DNA from: Clostridium sp. KNHs214
GTDB taxonomy: Bacteria; Bacillota; Clostridia; Clostridiales; Clostridiaceae
Direction: 5' to 3'
Length of the DNA stretch: 64,000 nt
Assembly: GCF_000744935.1 (NCBI RefSeq)
Contig: NZ_JQMW01000011.1
Span: 1-64,000, forward strand
The notes below the pieces were generated by a model. It did not search any database. It saw only the letters and a list, made by a program, of their open reading frames with translations, and was not told the DNA's origin. Position 1 is the stretch's first letter. Each line of letters starts with the position of its first letter. The position numbers and the translations under genes are program-made. This document shows, piece by piece, positions 49,692 through 60,545 of this stretch.

Positions 49692-50711
49692 ATGCGAAAA
49701 AGTATTTCTAAATATTTAATTTTCACACTTGTTTTTATCCTATCTTTTACCTGTCTTTATGGATGCAGTAAAAAAAATAAAAATTTAACCACTGTAAAAC
49801 TAAATGAAGTAGTGCGTTCGGTTTTTTATGCCCCAATGTATGTAGCTATTAACGAGGGCTTCTTTAAGGAAGAAGGAATAGACATAAAGTTAAGTACTGG
49901 ACAAGGTGCTGATAAGACCATGCAGCAAGTATTAAGTAAAAGCGCAGATATAGGTTTTTGTGGGCCAGAACAAGTTATATATATTTATAATCAAAACAAA
50001 GAAGATTATCCTGTATTATTTGCACAATTGACCCAAACAGATGGTTCTTTCTTAGTTGGTCGAAATAAAGAAGAGAATTTTAATTGGGAATCTCTAAAGG
50101 GAAAAACCATAATAGGCGGTAGACCTGGTGGTATGCCTGAAATGTCTCTTGAATATGTTCTTAAAAATCACGGTATAGCTCCAAATAAAGATGTTAAGCT
50201 CGTTACAAATCTAGCCTTCACTGCAACATTTGGGGCTTTTAAGTCTGGCACTGGCGATTACGTAGCTCTTTTTGAGCCTACTGCAAGTTTACTAGAAAAT
50301 GATAATTCAGGTCATATTGTTGCTTCTATTGGAGAAAGTGCTGGCACCATACCATATACTTGTTACTTTTCTACTAAATCATATATAAAAGAAAACCCTG
50401 AAATAGTAGAAAAATTTACAAAAGCTATTCACAAAGGACAGTTATGGGTTAAGGACCACAATGATAAAGAAGTAGCTAAGTCAATAAAAAGTTTTTTTCC
50501 AGGCAGTGATGAAGAAATTCTTGCTAAAGTCATTAAAAATTATAGATCTATAAATGCCTTTGCGGAAACACCAATTATGGAAAAAGGAGATTTAAATAGA
50601 CTTATGGACATTATTCAATCATATAAATCAGACCTAATACCTCAAAGGCCTCCTTTTGAAAAAATAGTTAATAACAGTTTTGCAGAAAAAGTAATGAAAA
50701 ACACAAAATAA
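49692..50711 (+). CDS. NitT/TauT-type ABC transporter substrate-binding lipoprotein
   Basis: A 339-residue lipoprotein with signal peptide and lipobox CLYGCSKK (cysteine near residue 25). The body matches the NMT1/SsuA-like class: VRSVFYAPMYVAINEGFFKE, GADKTMQQVLSKSADIGF, KGKTIIGGRPGGMPEMSLEY. Members bind small anionic or aromatic compounds such as sulfonates, nitrate or thiamin precursors; the ligand here is unknown. GAGGAGGATA precedes the ATG. The matching ATPase and permease genes are 5.6 kb away on the same strand, beyond a repeat and an oppositely oriented gene. Confidence 0.85.
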   Translation: MRKSISKYLIFTLVFILSFTCLYGCSKKNKNLTTVKLNEVVRSVFYAPMYVAINEGFFKEEGIDIKLSTGQGADKTMQQVLSKSADIGFCGPEQVIYIYNQNKEDYPVLFAQLTQTDGSFLVGRNKEENFNWESLKGKTIIGGRPGGMPEMSLEYVLKNHGIAPNKDVKLVTNLAFTATFGAFKSGTGDYVALFEPTASLLENDNSGHIVASIGESAGTIPYTCYFSTKSYIKENPEIVEKFTKAIHKGQLWVKDHNDKEVAKSIKSFFPGSDEEILAKVIKNYRSINAFAETPIMEKGDLNRLMDIIQSYKSDLIPQRPPFEKIVNNSFAEKVMKNTK

Positions 50712-50712
50712 A

Positions 50713-51759
50713 AATATTGTGAAGCAAGTGCAATAAGAAAAATCTGTCTTTAAGTCCACAATAAATATATTTTTTAGACTGTTCGCAATACGCCAAGAAA
50801 TTCTAATGTTTTCAAATTTCAATACCCTAAAGCTTTCAAACTCGCTTCTTACGGCGCTCAAACATGAAAGCTTCTTAACGGGTATTGAAATTTGAAAACA
50901 AAGAATTTCTAAGGCTAGCTCAATAGTCTAAGAAAATATATTTATTGTTACCTTAAAGACAGATTTTTCGGTTCATGCATAAGCTATCAGAGGAGGAATA
51001 TAGCTGACTAAAGGATAATTTTCCTCCGCTTCGCTATGGAAAATCTTTAATTTATAAATAGGAAGGCGCTCATAATATTTTTTAGGCGGAGCCTTTCGAA
51101 AAGTTATATGGTACCTATTAAAATAAAATAATAACTAAAATTCAATTCATTTTGCCGTAAGGCAGTTGTTTGTACAAATCAGAATTTGTAACTTAGACCA
51201 GGTAAGAGGTATTACTTCTTATCTATTACCTATTACTTATTACTTATCTACAAGTTCTTATTTATCTAACAATTAAAGTTATATATTTTTATATAAATCC
51301 TAATCATGCCTACGTATTTAGGCTGGCTATCGCCAATAAAAGATTTTTAAGCCCTTAAAGAAAAGCTATAACTACTCCATTTAATGAAACAGTTATAGCT
51401 TTTTGTTATCCCATTTATTTAATTAAAGATTTTCCGTAACATAGTGGAGGAAAATCATCCTTTAGTAGGCTTCTCTCTCCAACCATAAACATATTAAACT
51501 AAAAATCTGATTTTAATGTAGTAATAAATGTGTAATTGGGGACTATTGAACTAGCCTTAGAACTTCTTATGTCTCACAGTTAAAGACCCGTTAAGAAGCT
51601 TTCATTATTTGAGCAATGTAAGAAGCGAGTTTGAAAGCTTTAGGGGCTTTAACTGTGAGACATTTAGAAGTTCTTGGCGTATTGTGAACAGTCCCAAATT
51701 ACACATTTATTACGGAATTAAAATCAGATTTTCTTCAATGTATTATGTCTCAATATATC
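50713..51759. repeat. Family B nested-palindrome element, copy 4 (about 1.05 kb)
   Basis: Almost identical to copy 3 over its length: left hairpin 50713-50970, middle with GGCGGAGCCTTTCG and terminator-like AGCTATAACT...AGTTATAGCTTTTT (51362-51405), right hairpin 51503-51733. It occupies the entire gap between the convergent lipoprotein and dehydratase-activase genes. Confidence 0.88.
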
Positions 51760-51763
51760 TTTA

Positions 51764-54700
51764 TCATCTTTCATTGGAGGCAGCTATTTCCTCATGGGTG
51801 AATTCTACCTTATCCATTTTTTCCTGCTCTTTTAAATTGTCAAAAGCAGTGGACAACATAAGTTTAATTCTATTTAATTGATTTACTTCACTAGCACCTG
51901 GGTCATAGTCTACTGCTACAATATTGGCACCTTCATATCTTTTCTTTAACTCTTTTATCATGCCCTTACCTGTTACGTGGTTTGGTAAACATGCAAAAGG
52001 CTGCATACAAACTATATTTTTAGCTCCACTTTCTATAAGCTCTATCATTTCAGCTGTTAAAAACCAACCTTCTCCTGTTTGATTGCCTATAGAAAGTATT
52101 TCTTTTGCACTCTTTGCCATCTTTTCAATAGTAGTAGGTGCAGTAAATCTTTTACTTTTTTGTAAAGCTCTCTTCATATGTTTTCTATAATGTTCTATAT
52201 ATTTTATACCTATTTTACCAAAGAACTCTGCCATTCTCGTTCCTGATAAATATTTTCTTTTGTACTGATAATTATATGCCACATATAAGCAAAAATCTGT
52301 AAGGTCAGGCATTACTGCTTCTGCACCTTCACTTTCGATTATATCCACTATATTATTATTTGCTGTTGGATGAAATTTAACTAATATTTCACCTACAAGA
52401 CCTACTCTTGGTTTTTTAATATCTTTTATCTCTAAATTATCAAAGTCTTCTACTATTTCATAAACATACTTGTTAAATAACTTAGTATCACCTTTGTCTA
52501 TAGCATGTTTACATTTTCCAACCCATTTATTGTATAATTGATTTGCAGAACCATTTATTTTTTCATAAGGTCTTACTCTATAAAGTACTCTCATGAGCAA
52601 ATCCCCATAAATCAAAGCCATCATAGATTTTTTAGCCATAGACACATCTAGTTTAAATCCTGGCTGCTTTTCTAATCCAACAAAATTTAGTGATATTACA
52701 GGTATATGTGCAAATCCCGCATCTTTAAGAGCCTTTCTTAAGAAACCTATATAATTAGTAGCTCTACATCCTCCACCAGTTTGTGATATTATCACTGAAG
52801 TATTGTTCAAATCATATTTTCCTGATTTTAAAGCTTTAATCATTTGACCTACTACTATTATAGAAGGATAACATGCATCATTATTTACATATTTAAGACC
52901 CTCTTCTATAGCTTCATTGTCTACCGCTGGAAGTATTTCTAAATTATATCCTCCACAACGCATAGCCTCCTGTAAAAATTGAAAATGTATAGGAGACATT
53001 TGTGGTGCTAATATGGTGTGCTTTTGCCTCATTTCTTCTGTAAACACCACTTTTTCTAATGCAGAAGATGCTTTTTTTACTTTAAATCCATTTTTATTTC
53101 TTTCGTCCATAGCAGCCTTTAAGGATCGAATTCTTATTCTAACGGCTCCTAGGTTATTAACTTCATCTATCTTTATTGCAGTATATATTTTTCCATGAGA
53201 ATTCAATATTTCTTGCACTTGATCTGTAGTTACCGCATCTAATCCGCAACCAAAGGAGTTTAACTGAATAAGCTCTAAATTATTTTTTTCTCCCACAAAG
53301 CTCGCTGCAGCATAAAGCCTTGAATGATAAACCCATTGATCTACAATTCTTAAAGGTCTATCTATACTTCCTAGGTGGCATACAGAATCCTCAGTTAAAA
53401 CAGCCATTCCATATTCATTTATTAAATTTGGCAGTCCATGATTTATTTCTGGATCTATATGATATGGTCTTCCAGCCAGTACAATTCCCTTTTTACCAGT
53501 ACTATCTAAATATTCTAATACCTCTTCACCTTTTTTTCTTATGTCCTCTTTTACTTTATCTCTTTCCAACCATGCTTTATCCAAAGCCTCATTTATATCT
53601 TTTTTACTTATCTTAAAACTCTTAAATTCATCATACAATCGTTTAGCCAGTTTTTTCTTATCATCCAATGAAAAGAACGGATTCATAAATTTAATATGCT
53701 TTTCTTCTATAATGTCCATATTATTTTTAATAACTTCAGCATAGGATGTAACTATAGGACAATTATAATGGTTGTCTGCTCCATCTATTTCCTTCTTCTC
53801 AAAAGGTATACATGGATAAAATATTGTATCAATTCCTCTGTTTATAAGATCCATTATGTGACCATGAACTATCTTTGCAGGATAACAAACGGATTCGGAA
53901 GGAATAGTTTCTATGCCCATTTCGTATACTTTTCTAGTTGAACGACAGGATAATTCTACTCTAAATCCTAGATCCGTTAAAAATGTAAACCAAAATGGAT
54001 AATTTTCATAAATATTAAGAACCCTAGGTATTCCCACAACTCCCCTTTTTGCCTCTTCCTTCTTTAAAGGAGCATATGAAAATGTTCTTTTGTATTTATA
54101 ATCAAATAAATTTGGAAGCTGTTCTTTTTTCTCGCTTATGCCTGCTCCTCTTTCACATCTATTTCCTGATATAAATTCTCTTCCATCTGAAAATTTATTT
54201 ACAGTGAGCATGCAGTTGTTTCCACACATGCCGCACCTTCTCATTTCTACTTCACATTTAAAACTTTCTAATTGCTCAGCTTTTAAAAGAGTGCTTTCCT
54301 TTCCAGCTTCATATCTTTCTTTAGCTATTATAGCAGCTCCAAATGCTCCCATTATACCTGCAATATCTGGTCTTATAGCCTCTCTTTCTGAAATAAGTTC
54401 AAAACTTCTTAAAACCGCATCATTGTAGAAAGTTCCGCCCTGCACTATGATTCTTTCTCCCATTTCCTCTGGGTTTCTTATTTTAATAACCTTTTGAAGG
54501 GCATTTTTAATTACAGAATAAGAAAGTCCTGCAGATATATCTCCTACAGAAGCTCCTTCTTTCTGAGCTTGTTTAACCCTTGAATTCATAAATACAGTAC
54601 ATCTTGATCCTAAGTCCACTGGACTCTTTGCCTTCAGAGCTTCCTTGGCAAAATCCTGTACGGACATATTTAAAGAATGTGCAAAAGTTTCAATGAAAGA

Positions 54701-56050
54701 ACCACAACCTGATGAACAAGCTTCATTTAGCATTATACTATCAATAACTCCATCTTTAATTCTCAAGCACTTCATGTCTTGTCCACCAATATCCAATATA
54801 AAATCTACCTTTGGTAGAAAAAATTCCGCAGCCTTATAATGAGCAACTGTTTCTATTTCTCCTATATCCACTTTCATTGCTGCCTTTATAAGTCCCTCTC
54901 CATATCCTGTTACAGCAGAATTAATTATATGAGCTTTCTCTGGTAGTTTACCATATAAATCTTTTAATATATTTATAGTAGAAAGTAGTGGATTTCCAGC
55001 ATTACTACCGTAGTAAGAATAAATAAGCTTCCCTTCTTCATCTATAAGTGCTGCTTTTGTAGTAGTAGAACCTGCATCTATTCCTAAAAAACATCTTCCT
55101 TTATATTCACTTAATTTTCTTCTTTCAACCCTTGCTGCCTCATGTCTTTTCCTGAATTCTTCTAATTCATCAACATTTAAAAAAAGTGGTCTTAATCTCT
55201 GAACTTCCTGTCCACCTTCAAATTCTTCTGCTTTTAATTTTCTCATAAAATCTTCTGCTAATATTTTATTCTCTTCTTTAGACGAAATTGCTGCCCCTAG
55301 CGCCACAAATAATTGAGAATTATCCGGGAAAATCACCTGTTCTTCTTTCAATTTCAAAGTTTCTGTAAATCTATTTCTTAACTCTGGTAAAAAGTACAAT
55401 GGTCCTCCAAGAAAAGCTACATTGCCCTTTATGGGTTTTCCACAAGCAAGCCCACTTATAGTTTGGTTAACTACAGCCTGAAATATAGACGCAGCTATAT
55501 CTTCTTTAGCTGCCCCTTCATTTAAAAGAGGTTGAATATCTGTTTTAGCAAACACTCCACATCTAGCTGCAATGGGATAAATCACCTTATGATTTTCTGC
55601 ATACTTATTAAGACCCATGGCATCTGTCTGCAACAAAGACGACATCTGATCTATAAAAGCACCAGTTCCCCCTGCACAAGTACCATTCATCCTTTGCTCT
55701 ATGCCAGAATCAAAATACGTTATTTTAGCATCTTCCCCACCTAGTTCAATGGCTACATCTGTAGTGGGAATATGTTTTTTTATAGCCTTAGTACTAGCTA
55801 CCACTTCCTGTATAAAACCTATAGATAACCATTTTGAAACACCTAATCCTCCAGAACCAGTTACCTTTATGGTTATGTAACTATTTTTAAACCTTTCATA
55901 AGCTTCATCTACTATATCTACTATAGTTTTTTTAATATCTGAATAGTGTCTTTGATATTTTTTATATACTACTTCATCCTGTCCATTTAAAATCACTAAT
56001 TTAACTGTGGTAGAACCTACATCCAGACCTAAATGAAACAATTTTTTCAT
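51764..56050 (-). CDS. Giant 2-hydroxyacyl-CoA dehydratase activase-type protein (BadF/BcrA family)
   Basis: A 1428-residue protein. Two ASKHA-type ATPase domains lie in tandem: [15 protein letters not shown] with [12 protein letters not shown] (residues 5-260) and [19 protein letters not shown] with [13 protein letters not shown] (about 330-590). A cysteine cluster [10 protein letters not shown] (near 605) follows, then a DUF2229-like region and a C-terminal HgdB-like part ([32 protein letters not shown]). Family members use ATP and a [4Fe-4S] cluster to push electrons into radical dehydratases; the giant fused form is common in anaerobes with unclear substrate. Start at 56050 with GGAGAAG. 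Opposite in strand to the flanking ABC genes. Confidence 0.9.
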   Translation of the reverse strand: MKKLFHLGLDVGSTTVKLVILNGQDEVVYKKYQRHYSDIKKTIVDIVDEAYERFKNSYITIKVTGSGGLGVSKWLSIGFIQEVVASTKAIKKHIPTTDVAIELGGEDAKITYFDSGIEQRMNGTCAGGTGAFIDQMSSLLQTDAMGLNKYAENHKVIYPIAARCGVFAKTDIQPLLNEGAAKEDIAASIFQAVVNQTISGLACGKPIKGNVAFLGGPLYFLPELRNRFTETLKLKEEQVIFPDNSQLFVALGAAISSKEENKILAEDFMRKLKAEEFEGGQEVQRLRPLFLNVDELEEFRKRHEAARVERRKLSEYKGRCFLGIDAGSTTTKAALIDEEGKLIYSYYGSNAGNPLLSTINILKDLYGKLPEKAHIINSAVTGYGEGLIKAAMKVDIGEIETVAHYKAAEFFLPKVDFILDIGGQDMKCLRIKDGVIDSIMLNEACSSGCGSFIETFAHSLNMSVQDFAKEALKAKSPVDLGSRCTVFMNSRVKQAQKEGASVGDISAGLSYSVIKNALQKVIKIRNPEEMGERIIVQGGTFYNDAVLRSFELISEREAIRPDIAGIMGAFGAAIIAKERYEAGKESTLLKAEQLESFKCEVEMRRCGMCGNNCMLTVNKFSDGREFISGNRCERGAGISEKKEQLPNLFDYKYKRTFSYAPLKKEEAKRGVVGIPRVLNIYENYPFWFTFLTDLGFRVELSCRSTRKVYEMGIETIPSESVCYPAKIVHGHIMDLINRGIDTIFYPCIPFEKKEIDGADNHYNCPIVTSYAEVIKNNMDIIEEKHIKFMNPFFSLDDKKKLAKRLYDEFKSFKISKKDINEALDKAWLERDKVKEDIRKKGEEVLEYLDSTGKKGIVLAGRPYHIDPEINHGLPNLINEYGMAVLTEDSVCHLGSIDRPLRIVDQWVYHSRLYAAASFVGEKNNLELIQLNSFGCGLDAVTTDQVQEILNSHGKIYTAIKIDEVNNLGAVRIRIRSLKAAMDERNKNGFKVKKASSALEKVVFTEEMRQKHTILAPQMSPIHFQFLQEAMRCGGYNLEILPAVDNEAIEEGLKYVNNDACYPSIIVVGQMIKALKSGKYDLNNTSVIISQTGGGCRATNYIGFLRKALKDAGFAHIPVISLNFVGLEKQPGFKLDVSMAKKSMMALIYGDLLMRVLYRVRPYEKINGSANQLYNKWVGKCKHAIDKGDTKLFNKYVYEIVEDFDNLEIKDIKKPRVGLVGEILVKFHPTANNNIVDIIESEGAEAVMPDLTDFCLYVAYNYQYKRKYLSGTRMAEFFGKIGIKYIEHYRKHMKRALQKSKRFTAPTTIEKMAKSAKEILSIGNQTGEGWFLTAEMIELIESGAKNIVCMQPFACLPNHVTGKGMIKELKKRYEGANIVAVDYDPGASEVNQLNRIKLMLSTAFDNLKEQEKMDKVEFTHEEIAASNER

Positions 56051-56322
56051 AATTATCTTCTCCATTACTATTTTACTAATTTACTATTTTACAGTTATTA
56101 CTTTTATATCTATATATTATACTTATCCATGATTATATCATTTTAGTACACACCTATAAAAATTTCAACTTTAAGAATTTAATACTATAGTTAAATTCCT
56201 ATGATATTTCAATATAAATCTCCATTATCACCGTTTATCATACTAGATATCATTAATAATCTATTTAATAACACTATAACATACTTTTTCATATACTAAA
56301 TTATACAAGGGGGTGTTAATAA

Positions 56323-57081
56323 ATGAGCAAATTAAAAATTGAAAATATATATATGAATTATCATACTTTAGAAAATGAAACTACGGCTTTGGTGAATATA
56401 TCTTTTAATATAGAAGAAGGTGAATTTTTAAGTATAGTAGGTCCTTCTGGCTGTGGTAAATCTACTTTACTAAATATAATTTCTGGGCTTCTCCCCCCTT
56501 CTTCTGGCAAAGTGCTGGTTAATAATGTGAATATAAACGAAAAGAAACCTCAAATAGGCTATATGTTTCAAAAGGATAATTTATTTGAATGGTTAACGGT
56601 ATGGGATAATGTAATTCTCGGTCTTAAAATAAAAAAAATAGTTACAGAAGACAATTTAAAAAATGTGCAAAATCTTCTTCATAGTTATGGTTTATGGGAA
56701 TTTAAAGACCATCATCCAAAACAGCTTTCTGGTGGCATGAGGCAGAAAGTTGCTCTAATAAGAACTTTAAGCATAAACCCTGACGTTTTAATATTGGATG
56801 AGCCCTTTTCCGCCATTGACTACCAAACCAGATTAAACCTTAACGATGAAGTATTTAAAATACTAAAAAAAGAAAAGAAAACTACCATAATGGTCACTCA
56901 TGATCTTTCAGAAGCTATTTCTATGTCTAATAGAATACTTATTCTCTCTAAAAGACCTGCAGTAATTAAAAAACTTATTCCAGTAAAGTTTGAACAAGAA
57001 TATAATTCTCCTCTTAAGCGTAGGGAAGCACCTAACTTTAGATACTATTTTAATACTATATGGAAGGAGTTAAATTCATGA
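56323..57081 (+). CDS. NitT/TauT-type ABC transporter ATP-binding protein
   Basis: A 252-residue ABC ATPase of the SsuB/TauB group: Walker A GPSGCGKSTL (near residue 44), signature LSGGMRQKVAL (near 140), Walker B VLILDEPFSAID (near 160) and the switch histidine in MVTHDLSEAI. GGGGGTGTT precedes the ATG. Its stop overlaps the permease start as ATGA. It likely works with the permease that follows and the lipoprotein at 49.7 kb. Confidence 0.92.
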   Translation: MSKLKIENIYMNYHTLENETTALVNISFNIEEGEFLSIVGPSGCGKSTLLNIISGLLPPSSGKVLVNNVNINEKKPQIGYMFQKDNLFEWLTVWDNVILGLKIKKIVTEDNLKNVQNLLHSYGLWEFKDHHPKQLSGGMRQKVALIRTLSINPDVLILDEPFSAIDYQTRLNLNDEVFKILKKEKKTTIMVTHDLSEAISMSNRILILSKRPAVIKKLIPVKFEQEYNSPLKRREAPNFRYYFNTIWKELNS

Positions 57082-57878
57082 AAGGATACAGTGATGAACA
57101 TAAAAAATATATACAAGCTGTAAAAAAAAGAGAAAATAAAATTTCAATTGTAAGAATTTTAATCCTCATCTGTTTTTTCACTTTTTGGGAAATAGCTGGT
57201 GATTTACGATGGATAGATCCCTTTTTAACCAGCACTCCTTCTAGAATGCTAAAAAGCTTAATGAAAATTTTCAGCGAAGGAACACTATTTAAGCATATAT
57301 GGGTAACTTGTATTGAAACTATATTAGGATTTATATTTAGCACAGTACTAGGTACAATTATAGCAATTCTCCTATGGTGGTCAGACTTTGCCTGCAAGGT
57401 TTTAGATCCATATTTAGTAGTATTAAATGCTTTACCCAAAGTTGCTCTTGCCCCTATAATCATATTTTGGGCTGGAAATGGATATGGTTCTATAATAGTC
57501 ATAGCACTTTTAATATCTATAATTGTTACAATAATCAACGTACTTGCAGGATTTAAATCCATTGATGAAGACAAAATTAAACTTATAGAAACCTTTGGTG
57601 GAAGTAAGTCTCAAATTTTAACAAACTTAATTCTCCCTGCTTCTGTTCCGACCCTAGTTTCTACATTAAAAATAAATGTGGGATTGTCTTGGGTTGGCGT
57701 TATAATGGGAGAGTTTCTGGTGGCAAAGGAAGGGCTTGGCTTTCTAATAATATATGGTGGTCAAGTTTCTCAGTTAGATATGGTCATGATGAGCATTATA
57801 ATTTTGTGCATTCTTGCTTATGCAATGTATGAAGTAGTAGCTATTTTTGAGAAAAAGCTTAATAAGAAAATATATTAA
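57078..57878 (+). CDS. NitT/TauT-type ABC transporter permease
   Basis: A 266-residue permease with five or six membrane helices (for example IVRILILICFFTFWEIAG and IIVIALLISIIVTIINVLAG) and the EAA-type loop around IETFGGSKSQILTNLILPAS, typical of the SsuC/TauC group. The ATG at 57078 follows GGAGTTAAA and overlaps the ATPase stop by 4 bp, so translation is coupled. Substrate unknown. Confidence 0.92.
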   Translation: MKGYSDEHKKYIQAVKKRENKISIVRILILICFFTFWEIAGDLRWIDPFLTSTPSRMLKSLMKIFSEGTLFKHIWVTCIETILGFIFSTVLGTIIAILLWWSDFACKVLDPYLVVLNALPKVALAPIIIFWAGNGYGSIIVIALLISIIVTIINVLAGFKSIDEDKIKLIETFGGSKSQILTNLILPASVPTLVSTLKINVGLSWVGVIMGEFLVAKEGLGFLIIYGGQVSQLDMVMMSIIILCILAYAMYEVVAIFEKKLNKKIY

Positions 57879-57910
57879 ATTATGTGAATAAATGAATATT
57901 TATATAACCT

Positions 57911-57996
57911 CATGGATATTAATGTAATAAACAACATTCTAAGTTTCAAATAAAGTTACTTTTACTCTATTTGAAACTTAGAAACTGTTATCCATG
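57911..57996. other. Two-tier hairpin after the permease gene
   Basis: Inner arms TAAGTTTCAAATA (57940-57952) and TATTTGAAACTTA (57968-57980) pair over 13 bp; outer arms CATGGATA (57911-57918) and TATCCATG (57989-57996) pair over 8 bp. No T-run follows directly. The rest of 57879-58210 holds no gene and runs into the IS110 element. Confidence 0.65.
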
Positions 57997-58210
57997 GAAT
58001 GCTTACCTTTAACCTACACTTACATAGATATTGAAATACTACAGTAGGCAGCCATGAGATAAAAAAGTCTACAAGACTATTCTAGTCCAGCTAAGAAATG
58101 TCAATAAGAATTAAAAAAATAATTAATATTTTTATTATCTTAAAAAAGGGTAACCTTAATAAACTTTTGTTAGACTAACAAAAAACGGAAATTATATTTA
58201 TGGAATTATA

Positions 58211-59518
58211 CTACGCAGCGAAGCCGCATTTCGCTTTGAGATAATTCTTTTGGTGTTCTTCTGGTGTAATTATTTCAAATTCTTTCCCATCACGAAGAAT
58301 GGCAAATAATATGTTACAAACTTTATGCATAACTGCCCCAAGAGCAATCATTTTAGGCTTACTTTGGCACTTTAAAAGATAGTATTCTCGAAGTACTTGA
58401 TTTTTGGCGGAGCCATCTTTGTTTTTGCTTATGCTGATTAATGCCATAGTGTGAATTACTCTTCTGGCAATTCGAGAGCCTCGCTTTGACATACTGATTT
58501 TTGTGCCATTAAAGTTGCCAGATTGCTTTACTGCTGGATCTAAACCAAAATAAGCAAAAAGCTGTTTTGGTGAGTTGAACGCAGAGAAATCTCCGATTTC
58601 TCCCATGAGGCTTACAGCAGAAAGAAAACCTGCACCTTTAAATGTTTCAATCAAGTGAATTTGCTTTACAAAATCAGTATTTTCATTTTCATCAACAAGC
58701 TTATGCATTTCAGAGAGTATAGAAGAAATCTCTTCATCATACTTTCGAATAAAGCTTATGTATAATCTAATACGCTTAAAATTACTACTTACAGAATAAC
58801 CGAAGGTCTTTGCATCATTGGCAGCCTTTATAATGGCATTATACTTATTATTAGCATATGTAAGCCCAAAACGAGCTGTAGATCTTATAGAATCAATAAT
58901 CTCTTCTTTGGAAGCATTTAAAAATGCATCTGGAGATGTGTATGTTTCTAATAAGGTTAATGATGTATTAGTAGTTATTTTTGAAAAAATTTTAAGGTAT
59001 TCTGGAAATACCATCCGAAGTTCACTTTGAAGTTTGTTCACATAAGCAGAACGGTTGTCCATCAAATCATAATACTCTCTTGAAAGATTTCTTAAATCAA
59101 GAGCAAGATCTGATGGCATAAGAGATACTTTTAAATCTGGCTTTAAGCCTATTAAGGCAGCTTTTTTTGAATCAAATCTGTCATTATGCACTTTTCTAAT
59201 GTTAATGTTTGTGCTATTCTTAGTGATGATAGGATTAATTAGGTTAACATTAAATCCAGTATCACGAAGATAGCAGAAGAGTGGGTAATGATAAATTCCC
59301 GTGGATTCTAGGAAAATGCGACTTTCCAAAGAATACAACTCTTCTGCTTCTTTTATTTTAGAAACAGCGAGTTCAAGGGAATCAATGTTTGAATGTAGTA
59401 TTTTAAAAGGCTTTCCAACAAAGGTCTGGTTAGGAAGTGCGATAGACATCCAACTGAAATCTGCACCAACATCAATACCGACCGAGATAAATAAATTTTT
59501 AAATAAAATGTTTGACAT
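58211..59518 (-). CDS. IS110-family transposase (DEDD recombinase)
   Basis: A 435-residue recombinase. The N-terminal RuvC-like domain begins SVGIDVGADFSW, carrying the first catalytic Asp, and includes FLESTGIYHYPLF and HNDRFDSKKAALIG (DEDD residues). The C-terminal Transposase_20 region has FKGAGFLSAVSLMGEIGDF, FAYFGLDPAVKQSG and SMSKRGSRIARRVI, where the nucleophilic serine lies. The ATG at 59518 follows AAAGGAG; an upstream in-frame extension is rejected because it crosses that site. Full length and intact, so potentially active. Confidence 0.93.
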   Translation of the reverse strand: MSNILFKNLFISVGIDVGADFSWMSIALPNQTFVGKPFKILHSNIDSLELAVSKIKEAEELYSLESRIFLESTGIYHYPLFCYLRDTGFNVNLINPIITKNSTNINIRKVHNDRFDSKKAALIGLKPDLKVSLMPSDLALDLRNLSREYYDLMDNRSAYVNKLQSELRMVFPEYLKIFSKITTNTSLTLLETYTSPDAFLNASKEEIIDSIRSTARFGLTYANNKYNAIIKAANDAKTFGYSVSSNFKRIRLYISFIRKYDEEISSILSEMHKLVDENENTDFVKQIHLIETFKGAGFLSAVSLMGEIGDFSAFNSPKQLFAYFGLDPAVKQSGNFNGTKISMSKRGSRIARRVIHTMALISISKNKDGSAKNQVLREYYLLKCQSKPKMIALGAVMHKVCNILFAILRDGKEFEIITPEEHQKNYLKAKCGFAA

Positions 59519-59780
59519 GAGCAAAAGCTCCTTTCCGATAGGAATCCATTTCCATCTAATGAGTACACAACCTTGCGAGTTATACAGGTATGGCCTGAGG
59601 CTCCCAACCAGCCGAATCATAAAACCTCATTGAATGGACTAATTGACTAAATCACGGGTATGAGTCAGCAGATACTGACTTCCCAAGGAGGAAAACATTA
59701 TTTGTCCTATCCTTGAAGATTATACTTTATGAAAAGTCTGGAGTCTATATAGGAACCGTCAAGCATGATAATTAACTAAG
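59519..59780 (-). ncRNA. Candidate bridge RNA region of the IS110 element
   Basis: The transposase is preceded by about 260 non-coding bases. In IS110-group elements this left end is transcribed into a bridge RNA with two loops that pair with target and donor DNA. Short stems are visible (AGTCAGTATCTGCTGACT near 59665-59682; TTCCTATCGGAAAGGA near the transposase start). Loop assignments were not attempted. Confidence 0.45.
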
Positions 59781-59822
59781 ATAACATCTGATGAAGGAAG
59801 AAATCCTTCTTCTGTTATCTAT
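59777..59822. other. Hairpin at the presumed IS110 outer edge
   Basis: AGATAACA (59779-59786) pairs with TGTTATCT (59813-59820), and GAAGGA with TCCTTC inside. It lies upstream of the TPR gene and may be the structure the element inserted beside. Confidence 0.5.
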
Positions 59823-59891
59823 TATAGAAACAATTAAATTGAGATGAGTAGTCTTAATGACTACATCATTATTATACAAGGAGGTATATTA

Positions 59892-60242
59892 ATGAACTAT
59901 TTTCAAAAGGGTAATGAACTGTACAACAGCCAAAATTATAAAAAAGCTATAGATATGTATAAAAAGGCTGCAGACGAAAAAATAAATGAAGCCTCTTCCC
60001 TATATAATGCTGCAGTATGTCTTATTAAACTAAAAAATTATAAAAGGGCTATTTCATTTTTATCCTGTGCCATAGAAAAAGATGCTCAAAGTAAGTATTT
60101 TTTTAATTTAGCCTATTGCTATTCCATGTTAAAGAATAGCCAAAAGGCTCTCATATACTTTAATACCGCTTGGGCATTAAATCATCAAGACAAAGACTGT
60201 GAAAAAGCCATAAATTTTATATTAAATCAATACAAAAAATAA
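59892..60242 (+). CDS. Small TPR-repeat protein
   Basis: A 116-residue protein consisting of about three tetratricopeptide repeats: FQKGNELYNSQNYKKAIDMY, NAAVCLIKLKNYKRAISFL and NLAYCYSMLKNSQKALIYF. TPRs form helical scaffolds for protein contacts. The ATG at 59892 has AAGGAGG upstream. No partner gene is recognisable: the neighbours are the IS110 element and a convergent transglutaminase gene. Confidence 0.85.
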   Translation: MNYFQKGNELYNSQNYKKAIDMYKKAADEKINEASSLYNAAVCLIKLKNYKRAISFLSCAIEKDAQSKYFFNLAYCYSMLKNSQKALIYFNTAWALNHQDKDCEKAINFILNQYKK

Positions 60243-60281
60243 AAAAATTTGGGCTATTTTATATATATTGTGTAAAAATAT

Positions 60282-60323
60282 ATGGTAAATGACTCTTCTA
60301 CTGAATCCAGCGTCATTTTACCA
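60282..60323. other. Hairpin in the gap after the TPR gene
   Basis: TGGTAAATGAC (60283-60293) pairs with GTCATTTTACCA (60312-60323) with one bulge. The rest of the 303-base gap to the transglutaminase gene is A+T rich with no gene. Confidence 0.5.
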
Positions 60324-60545
60324 AATTATAGTAATTATATGTAAATCGCTAAATTAGTCCGATTATAGACATTTACCATCTTATGTTGCACAACATTAAT
60401 TAAATAGCCAAAGCTTAGTTGATTAGTTTAACCACAGAAAATTAATCAACTAATTTTCATTTTCTCTAATAAATTAACAAATAACACACTAAAATCCCTC
60501 ATAAAATATTCCATCCAGCTGACATACTAAACCACCACTACTCTT

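Larger units (their letters stand above)
58150..59780 (-). mobile_element. IS110-family insertion sequence
   Basis: Contains a full IS110-type transposase on the minus strand with a non-coding stretch of about 260 bases upstream (towards 59780) and a short one downstream. IS110 elements lack inverted terminal repeats and make no target duplication, so the ends given are approximate. The long upstream flank fits the IS110 group, whose guide (bridge) RNA is encoded before the transposase. Confidence 0.75.

Noticed and set aside
57056-57574. 172-codon minus-strand frame opposite the ABC permease
   Set aside because: It is the antisense shadow of a well-supported permease gene with coupled start.
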